From Mactromeris polynyma (lineage: Eukaryota; Mollusca; Bivalvia; Venerida; Mactridae), in NCBI GenBank assembly GCA_032209605.1, contig JASFXZ010000052.1:1736001-1800000 (forward strand): 64,000 bases of DNA, given 5' to 3'. Position numbers and translations under genes: made by a program. Numbering within the stretch: the stretch's first letter is position 1; each line of letters starts with the position of its first letter. Below are positions 50,501 through 62,500 of this stretch, one piece after another. The notes beneath the pieces were generated by a model. It was not told the origin of the DNA. It made no database searches and saw only the letters and a program-made list of their open reading frames with translations.

Positions 50501-53500
50501 CAGCACTGTCATACAATGTACACCATAATTATATTTCAATTATGAACTAACCTTTGGTGTTTTAGGAGGTGAAAACACAGGCGCAGTAAAGACTTGTGAA
50601 GATATGGGAGAATCTGTACCTAGCTGAGCTTTTTTGATGTCTAACTGTAAATCTGGATTCCTGGATCCTATTAAATAGTAAAATCAATGTTTGAAAGTAA
50701 ATTAATTTTGTGTTTGATAAAGGAATTGAAAAGAAGATCAAGAAGCTGGTATATTTTCCCAACTAAGCTTTTATTACGTAAAACATAACCTACCTAGCAA
50801 TAAGAATAGTGGTTGAGGGGGAGAGACCCGAGACTCTTGATCTAAATGTCTCGAGTTCGAACCCCACCTAAGTCAAGGTTGAATCAAACTATTTACTATC
50901 CATGAATAAAGCCAGAGTACTGGAGTACTGGTTGGTAACCCAGGAAGCAGGCAGCCCTTAACATTCTTTGGACTTGGCTTAAAAACTATGAGTTCATTAA
51001 TTAGATATTTATAATAATAACTTACCGCCTTGAATTGCCCACGCCTTTGGATTGATGACAGCATTAAGAATTGGGGTCTTCGGCTGTAGTAGGGCAATTT
51101 TCTCTTGTCTGTAACTGCTTTCCGCGCTATAATGCCAGTATTGTTGCTGAGCTACAGAGGTTGGAAGTCGAACATTCATTGGCTGATTGGTGAACTGGTT
51201 ATTTCCAACAGAACTTAAGTTCATCTGCCTATGCATATTATTACTATTATCACTAGGAAACAATTCTCTTGGGTGATACATAGTCTTTTGTGGTCTAACT
51301 TCCATCCGTGAATTAGGCACTGGTGTGCTTGTCATATGGTTAGGCATGCCATAGTTTGTCATCGAATGTGGGTTCATAGGATTGGTAGGCACTATATTTC
51401 TAGGACTGTGGTATACATGCTGCATCGAAATGTTATTATGGGAAGGATCAGATGAACGTGATTCACTTGAATTTCTTCCTGGCACAACAGGTGACATTGA
51501 AACAGCCATAGCGTTGGTTCCTGTGCCTGGGAGCAGCTGGGACTTTAAAGGTGTCTGATTGTACACACTGGATGATTGGGTCACTAACAAACTGGAATTT
51601 GTACTGTGATTCATGAATGGTGGGGCCGACATTGGTTCCTTTCTTGTATTGGAACTCTCAGGAAGATGCAACAGATCAGCGTCGCTATGCGTTTGCCTCC
51701 TCATACCCTCAGCAGGTCCAGATGCAAACAAGTCATCCTCATCAAAATTACTTGATATAGATTCAACAAATTCTTCATTCTCACTAGAGCCAACATTACC
51801 TCCTTGTTCTGTCACATCTTCATCGGGTTTATTAACAATACCGTTGTTGTCTCCAGAAGAAGTCCCACTCCCAGGAGAAGTATACTGAAGTATAACGTGT
51901 GCTAAAGCCTCATCAGGATCATCTGCGACAGAAAAATAGCTCGCCTGATCTTCGCTGGACTCAAATAGTTTATCAAAATGTGGAATAAGTGTAGCAGTGA
52001 CACTTTCCATTGTGATATTTTCCACTTCAGGTTTAACATCATCAACCTCAGCTTCCTGTCCATCATAAATCATATTTGGCTGGTAAATAGAAAGAGCTGG
52101 TAGATTCGGATTGTGGGGGAATACATCAAATAGGTAAGCATGAAAGGGGTCATTACTCTGACTAGGCTGAGCTGATGAGGGTGTCTGCGAATTACTAGTT
52201 GTACGGTCATTTTGAGCTTGAGTTAACAGTAACTGCAGGTCATATTCTACTCTACTATCACTGCCAACTGCGTTTTCTCTGCTGGTGACATTTGCATCAT
52301 TTGTATCATTCCCAACCACAGATGCCGCCCCAGAATTTCCATTACTCTGCTGAACAGGAAAAATTGATAATTCTTGAGCTGGAATTACAAGGCCAAGATT
52401 GGGAAGACAAGATGCACCAGCCCCTCCATATGCACCAACTTCTTTTCTGTGAAGTTCCCTTCTGTCTGCACTAGGATCATCTTCTATTGAATTTGTTGCT
52501 TCAGCAATGCTACTAGACGGATAATGCACTGACTCGAGAATAGAATAAATACCATTTGTGGTTGAACTCTCTCCTGAAAAACAAGGTATTCTGTAATGAC
52601 TATTCATCCTGATATCTCACAAAACAAGTTTCGGGGCCCAAGGTTATAAAACTGAGTTTGGAGACCAGTCGCAGAATGCAGCCCTATCATTGGTTAATTT
52701 TAAGACATGAAGCTGAGAAATCTTTAGCTTGAGTTTTAAGACTCACAATCTTACATTTATAACTTAAGACCTTGATTACCATTATGTGAAACTTAATTCT
52801 GAGAAGAAAATTCACTATATAAAATAAAATTTCTTTGTTTTAATCAGTACATGTACCATAAACCAAGTAGAAGTTTTGGTTAAACACATAACCAGCCAAG
52901 ATTAGTTGGGAATGAAAGCTACCTTTGAGCATGGAGACTGTAGTATAATACTCAAGTATTATATATTATCTTATTATCTTCAGTTTTTACAGTAAAACCT
53001 CACTTAAAGACTACTTCAAAGAACATAACTTTCAAGTCCATTTTCACTATTTTGCTCTTTATTCAATCTCAACGTAAGGACCACCTAAATCATAAGACCA
53101 GTTTTCATGGGTCCCAAGGGTGGTCGCAATTTTGAGATTTTACTGTATATATTTATATATCACTAATTCAGGGAGCACTAGTGCGCACACCTGGAAGCTA
53201 CAAGTCAACTAACATCACACGACTTATGTTTGACCTACCAAGAAGTTGGAATGCTGAATGATTAAGCAATTGTTCAGCAGTAGGCCTCTGACCTTGACAT
53301 ACAGTGAAACCACGTCTGATAAGATCTTGAATAGTTTCCAGGATGTTACGTGGGATATCTTCCATCGGTGGTGACTTATCAACAATCTGTCAAGTGAAAT
53401 TCTTTTGATGTAATATTGGTTGCTATAGGAACATTGTTAATTTTCTGAACACATTATTTACCATGTGGTAGAAGTTTTTAAATCTGCAGTTTAGTAAGAA

Positions 53501-56500
53501 GTATGTCAATAAATTCAGTTCTGTGGTATATTGGTAAATGCCTTTTTTGCTACAATAGCAACAGAATTCCATGATCTAAGCTGCCACTACTAAGACATGT
53601 AACTTTCTTCATTAAAATTGTTTATTCTGGGTTGTACAACTAAATTCTAATGAGAATATTTTAAAACTTTTGACTACAAATATATATTTTTACTTTTATT
53701 TAAACATAAATCCCTCATGTAACATTTCACTTATTTTACGCGCAGCTATATCACAGGGGGTCAAAGTGAAATAAGGTTAATCTGCTGCATTATTCATATG
53801 CAGATAGACCAGAGGCGTTATTCACAAACAATTTAAGATGGAAACTCAATGTATATTCACCAGACTTTTGTTTTTATTTAACTTAAATTTTACCTGAATA
53901 ATTGTTGTTACCCACTCTACATTTGTGTCAAGTTTGATCAAAATCCATATTGTTATAACAATGTATGAGATATTTTGAAGTCTAAGTCTGAGTTTCAGTC
54001 TTATTATGAATAAGGGCCCAGCTTTGCTTTCCTCCTCAATATGCTTATTATAATCATACTTACCACAAGAATCAAAGCTTTCATCTCCTCAAAACGTCTA
54101 ACCCAGGGTGGAAGCCCACTTAACATATGGACCAGTACACAGATTGCTGCCCAAAGTTCAGCGGGAAACCCATACCCCACTGCTTCCGCCTTCTCCGGGC
54201 TCCACTGTGTCTGAGTTCCTACGGGCTTTGTTCCAATCTGGACGGAACCTTGACATCGCCGGGCCATACCAAAATCTGTCACCTTGATGGCACTGGGACC
54301 GCTAGCATCATCAATATTCCGGTCAAGCAAAATATTGTCAGCTGAAAAAAATAGAAAAATTGCTTTCATCAAAACCTTAAACCCTTCAATCTTAACTATA
54401 AGAACTACTAACATCAACACAAATTGTGAGGTAAAAGCAAAGAAAAGTCTCAATAGATAAAAAAGCTGACTTGACTTGTTTTGCGCTCATCCCTTGAAAT
54501 AACATGTAATTTTTTGTTTCGAGATTGTATAAAGCTGTAACTAGCCTGTTCACAAAATCAGACTTCAAAGTCATCATGAAATCACTAAACTGTTTCAGTG
54601 CAAATAGGCTTCCATATCATAACATGTACGTAAATATACGATATATCGTTCACCAAAGGTTATTATTACAATGAAAAAGGTTTGCCGAAATATACACAGT
54701 CAGTAAGACTTCGACAGTGCAGTTATAGTTATGATGATTTCCATATCAAGAACACAAGGTGTGAGATTGTAAAACTTGGCATTGGTCTCGAAATTCAAAT
54801 CTCATTTTTGTGCATATAAATGTTATTTAGTTAACTGTGATAAGATTTTGAAATTAAGCAGTATTGTGTGTGACATTATTACTGAACATGACATTCTAAA
54901 ACACAAAACTAAAGTAAACATTCAACTGAAATAAGTTGAAAATGGAAGTTTGAGTACGAGGACTGATCTCAAGTTGAATCATTTTGTTACCTTTGATATC
55001 CTCATGCAGGATGTTACACTTTTTCAGGTAAACCAACACTTTCAGCAACTGTTGAAAATAACGTAATGCTGTCAACTGACTTAGGCGACGTCCCAGTTTT
55101 TTCTGTATGTTAATGGCTTCAGTGAGGCAACCACCTGATGGAAGAGGTAAGATCAGTATCAGTCTTGTCCGACCAAACAACATAAAATCCACATGAGTCA
55201 TCAGTTTCCCATGATAAACCCTTCTGGCATCTTAAACAGATCTACCCTACATATTGTTTGCTTGTATTTTCGTGGTACTAACAAACTACCATAACGGAAG
55301 AAAACTTACTTTGATTTTCTTTTGTGTTTAGTTGCTTCTTTCTAATATTTTACAGTTAATTAATGCTGACAATATAATTTCTTTTATCAAATTATTGACA
55401 GAAACTGTTATTCAGCACAGTGACCTTGACCTCACTGCACTCATATGCAGTCCAATCCTTGGTTTTACTATACGTTTCCTTTAGGCCAAGTCTCACTTCA
55501 AGATATCTTTTGACGACTTGTGGACATTTCCATTATTGATGCAATCACATATTTGTGAATAGTTTTGATATTTTATAGTTGTATCAAGACAATTTTAAAT
55601 ATAGCTTGCTTAAGTGCCATCAGCTATGGAACTGGCAATACCTAGAACTTCTGTTTCTGATGAAAACCAACTGAGTGAGAAGTCTGCATTTACAGTAAAA
55701 TAAGACCACCTCAAAATTAAGACCAGTTTTCAAGGGTGGTCTTAATATTGAGGTTTTACTGTATTTCAAATGTGAATAATTCTGTAAGATGAAATACCTT
55801 CAATGTATTCTTGAAGAATGTAGATTTTCTCAGCATGTCTTATAGCTCCATATACCTGGACAATATACTCATGATCAAGGGCGCTCATCAGTTCAATCTC
55901 ATCCTTCTCATAGTTGGAAATATGTATCTGTAATTGATGTATGTATGGTATGTAATATATAGAGGATATCTTTGTGTTTCAACAATTGTATGGGGGCAAA
56001 AATCATTCAAGATCTTATCAGACGTGGTTTCACTTTAAGTCAAGGACAGAGGTCAACTGTCCGTAAATAATGAAAATGTGGCATGATATATGATTGTATC
56101 ATTTGTCACTCTTGCACTAAAAATTGATACAAATACAAAACATAAATGACAAAAATAACTACAGCTAGTTTGGTAGTTTCTATATATATTATAAATACAA
56201 CAGAATCACGTGTACAAAGCATACCTCTTTTACACAAAACAAGAACTCAGTTTCGAAGTCCATAGCCAAGTGACACTTTCCCGTCATTCCGTTACCAAGG
56301 TGAGCATTTTTGACCCATTGAAAGTCAGTGTTGTATCTAAGTTGGTTGATTTTCAACTTACTCTGAAAATGACAAAGTGGAAGTATTTTAGCAAATAAAA
56401 TGAATTCAGTTATGTATGCGTTAATGTAAAGTCTGTCTGCCTCAACATTGGAACAGGGAATGGCTTCAAATAACAATCTGGGTGGGTAGCCGGACCTGTA

Positions 56501-59500
56501 ACAATCTTCCAGAACAATATAGATCTGAAGACAACCTTCGAACAGTTATATTTATAAACATTAACCCTGAACAGTTGCAGTCTGCACATTGTCAGATAAT
56601 AGAAAACATTTGAGCAATTATTCAATGATCTTTAATGACTATAGTAAGATTTTTGACTGCCCGATAGATTGCCAACATTAGATATCCCGAAAAATATTTC
56701 TTAGTCACAGGATACAAGTAACCACAAATATGCAATGCTTGAGCCAAGCCTGAAATAATTGCCACATCTAAGTGCATGACATTTCATTGGAATGCCATGG
56801 ATGATGTGGTAATAAGTCACTCTACAGTTTATTTTGCAATGGACAAACCAATCGACTAGCCACATGACCGCATGATGGCTCATATATACTCCTTCCAAAC
56901 TTCATATGCAGAAGTATATGTAACAAAACTCACTTTGGTGATTCCTAAACATTTCTGCCCATGTAACTTCTTTTGTTAATTTTTGACTAGTAAAAATACT
57001 GTGTGGTTTTTTCGCTAGGTCACTAGTTGAAAACCTCGAAAATTCAAAAACTTGCTTAAATATGGGATCATCACTATGTCCGATCAACCCAGGAAGGAAC
57101 TCACAAAAATAAAAACCTGCAACGCCCCCTCCCAGAAATTCACGAAAATTAAGAAGTTTACAGTTACCACTTATACACTTATTTTCTTGCCCTGGATTGA
57201 GCACATTTCTAATAATACTCACCGGACACTTTGAAAGTACTCTTCACTCACCTTAAACTTTGATAGTATCACACCCTCCTCTCTATAGTGCTTGGGTAGA
57301 TTGGCTTCTCTCTGAAAATGTGTCTTAAATTTTTCCCATACCGTCACAACGACTAACATTTGATTTCTATCAGCATAAACAACCTCTCCTGTAATTTTAA
57401 GGATAAAATGGTAATGTAAATTGTTATTTATCTGAAACTGACAAATTTTTGTTTCTTGCCAATTCATTTCAACATTACTTCAAATTTTTCGTTAATATCA
57501 AAAGTTCAAGGTGTTGTAAAAATTCCAGCTGAATCTGAAAATTTGAACATTTCGTTGTACATGTATCACAAAATAATTTTAGCAATACATGTATCCCTCT
57601 GGCAAAATAAGACGATAACAACAAGCAGTGGTTCTTCAGCCAAATGACTACAGACAACATTTATATCTGAAATCAAACTGACATTGCAAACCAGTTCAAA
57701 CAAGATTTCATATTTTTTCCATAAACAGTATTTTATAATTTCAGTTGATGCAACAATTGTGCAGTATCTGAAAGAAAATGTATTGCAAAACATCATTAAG
57801 TATTACCAAAAGGTATGAAATATGATAAAAAAAATTACCAATGCCTTTTATTCCAGTGGGTCGGTCCTGGAAACTAGGAAAGTACGTATCTCCAACACAC
57901 GGTGGACCTGTAGGGGGAAGACTGACAAAACGTTTACCGACAGCCGAGTGTCCAGAACCTTCTTCGATACTTCCATCCTCTGACGACGTTGGCATGGCGT
58001 CTGCTTCAGTCACCGTTTCAGGTCTTGGAATACTGGAAGATCCTCCCTGATCATCAGTTGTTGCAGTTGCACTTGTTCCATGATCTACAAATTCTAATGT
58101 CTCGCCTGCAGCATTCACTGCCTCTCCATCACCTTCACCAAGTATTCTCATCTGAGATATTCTACGTCGTACAACAGCAGAGTTACTTAAAGATATATTC
58201 GGTATAACAGACATTTCTGGAATGCTGGGAAGAGGTCCCGAGCCAGATCCGGACGGTTTCCGCACCAAGGATGGCTTCCTTTGTTTTTCCGGAACTTCCA
58301 CCATTTGTACGTCAGGCTCAACAACTCCAATTATTCTGGCAAATTTCTTCCGTACTTGGAACCATAACGTCTTAACATGGGACTCTATACTGTCACTCGG
58401 AATCATTCTAATCACTGTCCGACAGATATCAATACAACATTCAACATTCCCGTTCCCAGATTTGCATACAGCTACATGAGAACAGAGCAAGGAGAAGAAT
58501 TTCACACACATATCACAGCAGTTAAAACCAGAATTGCAGTTTGTGAAGTGTTTCAGCAGCGAGTCGACTGTCATACAAACACAACAGTTCAAGGCTTCCC
58601 CGGATATATCTCCAGGTTGAGACAGGCAGTCTTCCACACAAACATCTTCATTGTCTGTCAGTACTGCAAACAGACTGAAAGATGGACCACCTTTCTCCTG
58701 GAAATAAAATAAGAATAATGTTGTTGTACTGCACACAAGTATTACATGTATACAAGCTGTTCTAATAGGAAACATGTCTGTAGTGTATGATGAAGGCTCC
58801 CCGAAGTAGTGTCTCTGTGAACTTGACAATGGATGAATCTGCCTGACTTGTACTTATGACTTGTGCTAACATTTGTGAGAAGCCTCACTGGATTCACTCA
58901 AATTGTTTAATATTTATAGATGACACACAAAGTGTTTCAAATGGAAGAATAAACTAATGTACAGGTGAAGAGATGGAGACTACCCCATATCTCCTTTAGG
59001 ACCATACAACAACAATAACAAAGCTAAGATTTTGTAACAACTTATTGTTTCAAAAAGCAGGTACACTGTATCAGTTTAGAAATGTATAAAATCTCTAACT
59101 AGAAAAAGTTAGATAACAATTCCAATATCGTATTTGTTTATTTATGAAGGCAGAATTGCAAAATGAAACCGCCCATATTTCATAAAGAGCAATACTTGAA
59201 AGGAACAATCTACTGGAATTCCTTCAATTAGAAGATTTTAAAACCAGTCTAACAATTCACTGACTTACCGACAATTCGTTATTCAGTTTTTCCAACCAAA
59301 CAAAATCATTATGCATTCTGTGCTTTTTCTTTCTGTAAGCCTTGTAGTCCTTGTTTGGAACTTGCACCTCTCCTGTTGATCTACCGTGCTGGGGTTGTTC
59401 TCTCTCAGGATCTGATCCAACATTCTTAATTCCCGGTGTCTTTTGGTATTGGTTGGTGTCATTGCTGTTGTTTTTGTCATCGTTGTTGTTGTTGCTACGG

Positions 59501-62500
59501 TGACTATTCTTGTCCTCCTCATTCTTCCGATTTTTGCGATTTTTACTTTCATCGTCCCCTTTCTGAAAAATGAACAATGAAGATTGTTTTTTTTAGTTGT
59601 TTAAAGATGAAATCCAAACATTTTGCACAATCATGAAGTTGACAATTTTACCCAATGGGCAATAACTGAATAAACAACTGTTCTGTTTCTCTTTTTACTC
59701 ATTTTCAACTTTAATATTCTTTACAAATATGAAGTACAGTACGTGTATTTTTGCTACCATAAAATAACTCAATAAGAATGGACATATGTTGATTAATAAA
59801 TGCAGAAGCATACATAAGGTTGACCTAAGGCAAGTTGCTTCAGTAAGAATGAATGTTGGCAGATTGCTAAATTGTTAAATCAAGGGTTATATAAATAAAG
59901 AAATTTAATGTAATAATAGTGTTTCCAAGTCACTTAAAATGGTGAAATGAGGTTACAATGCCATAGTTTTATGGTAGAAAGTCTTTATCAAATTTTATTT
60001 GTTCTGGACTTTGGACAAAAAGATTTAGTCCCAGACTGAAGAGGCAATTTTACTGTTGAGATATTGCACTGATGCATCCATTTAGTAATTTTACATACAA
60101 TGCCAAAAAAATTATACATCACAAAATTCAACATACATCACCGGAATTGTTCCGTCTATCACCTTTACCATGTCCATGGTCAGCACATTGTCGGCCAACA
60201 CCGTGACAACTTCTCAATAAACCGCTCTCTCTTCTATTAGCTTTCTTCTTGGCCACAACTGCAAGAAATACAACTTGTATGCAACAACCAAAAGAACAAT
60301 GTAAACAAGAAATATCTTGAAAAATATGGTCTGCGCATTTGAAGGTTAAGATTTGTTGTGCAACATAGTAAAATGCCGAGATTTACGATTTACGATTGCT
60401 GGTCACTCCAGATCCAAAATGGATTTCGGTAAATTCACTGAAATTCAGTGGATTTTGGTAAGGTAACGTACCCTTTATCGAAAGGTTAACCAATCTGTGT
60501 CCAGGTTACAAACGTTGTTTGGCTGAAGAGAAATTGCTTAGGTGGTTAATGTAAGATTTGGTTTACGCAACACTGATATGCAAAAAGCAAAACAATGTTA
60601 ATACGGCTGTGCCGTAAAACAGTCAGTAAACAAATAAGTTAGTACAGAAACAACACTCCTCCCATAAATCTACTGTAAGGTTCTTTAATATAAACTGTTT
60701 CTGTTGTTTTTGTCATCATTGTTGTCATTGCTACAGTGACTATTCTTGGTTTGTGAGTGACGTTGTCAGAGATATAAATTCTTATCACAACTAAAAATAT
60801 GTCCAAAGGACACAGGCACCCCCACTTCATCACCTAGTCAAGGCCCATAACTCTATTTCCCTTGGTGAAGACGGCCAAAGAACAAGGACTTCAGCTTAAA
60901 TCCTAACACTCACAAACAGGTATTACTTTGTACAAACTATAATTTCCGCAAACTGGTCCACATTCCAGTTTATTCCATAAAATCATTCATTTCTAGGAAA
61001 TATTTTGGTAAAACTTACGTTTGTCTGAACTTGGCAGTATTGGATTTGGCATTTTTCCAGCAAAAGAATCTTGAGAATGGTCCCTTGTATGAGATATTGA
61101 TTGGATCTGTTCTCCTCCAGAACATGAACCACACCTTGCACAATCACATTTACTGGTTCCAGGCCATCTGTTAGCCTTATGTGTTCTAGAAGAGAAGACT
61201 TGGTCCCAGTTTTCTTGTTCATTGAAGCAAAACAAGTATTTTCTTCTCCCTGCATCAAGTTTATCCACTGAAAAAAGAACATTTAATTCAAATAGAGCTC
61301 AAATCACAGCACAATGATTATGTCAGACGCAAACTATACAGCCGCCAGGGTATATCTTAATATTTGCCAATTTAGGAAAACCTTAATCATTTCAACTCCA
61401 ATTTTGGGAATTTTCATAGTTAAAAAAAAATAGGCTTTTCATATCTAAATCTTATACAAACAAGCATTCTTATCTACATTTCTTATATAAACTGTCAACC
61501 ACACAAAATGTCCACAAACATTTATGACACAAGGGACAATAATAGTTATTCAAAGAGCTTAAAGATATACCAGGTCGCTCCAGTAGACGTTTTTTCGTAA
61601 GTGCTTTTAATTTGGGATTTTTTTTTCTGATTGGGAAAAAAAAAAATTGGCTTTGGGAAGGGGTCAGATAGTCTGACCCATGGGTCAGATAGTCTGACCC
61701 ATGGGAACTATAGACATGAAATGGGCAATGCCCACAAACCAGGTTTTCAAACTAGTTATTTGTAACCAAGGCTCTATTTGTATAATGAATACATTATGAT
61801 CATCAATGTTGCAAAGGTGCCGTAGGTGATACATGCATACACACACTCACACTTAGATATATTATATATATATATATATGCAACAACTATAATACACCAA
61901 GTTTGAGGTCAATACACCCACGCATAGCGAAGATATTAAGTAGAAACTGATTTTTAAATTTTAAGTGACCTTGACCTTGGAAGGAAGAAACCCATAAGCA
62001 ATCCCAAGCGAACTCTCCACATGTTCATACTATACACTTAGTTTGATGTCAACGAAACTAAAGTAATTCGCCGGAAACCAAATTGCTATTTTTAGTAATG
62101 CTGACCTTGACCTTTGACAGAACGAGTCCAAAAGCAATCCCAAGCGACCTCTCCACATGTACTTACTATACACTAAGTTTGATATTAATATGATCAACGA
62201 AACTAAAGTTATTCACCGGAAACCAAATTGCTATTTTTAGTACCAATGACGGTGACCTTTGACGGAACGAGTCCAAAAGCAATCCCAAGTGAGCCCTCCA
62301 CATGTTCTTATAGTATATCAAGTTTGATGTCAAAACGATCAACGAAACTAAAGTTATTTGCCGGAAACCAAATTGCTATTTTTAGTAACGCTGACCTTGA
62401 CCTTTGACGGAACGAACCCAAAAGCAATACAAAGCGAGCTGTTCACATGTTCTTCTTATACACCAAGTTTGGTTACAATATGATCAACGGTACTCAAGTT

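Noticed and set aside
57312..57312. Internal AG as the start of the exon ending at 57252
   Set aside because: It would give phase 0, but the preceding exon ends with one base left over; the acceptor at 57389 satisfies the phase.
60983..61282. Alternative frame through the Cys-cluster exon
   Set aside because: Open, but its phase disagrees with both neighbouring exons, while the other frame matches both.
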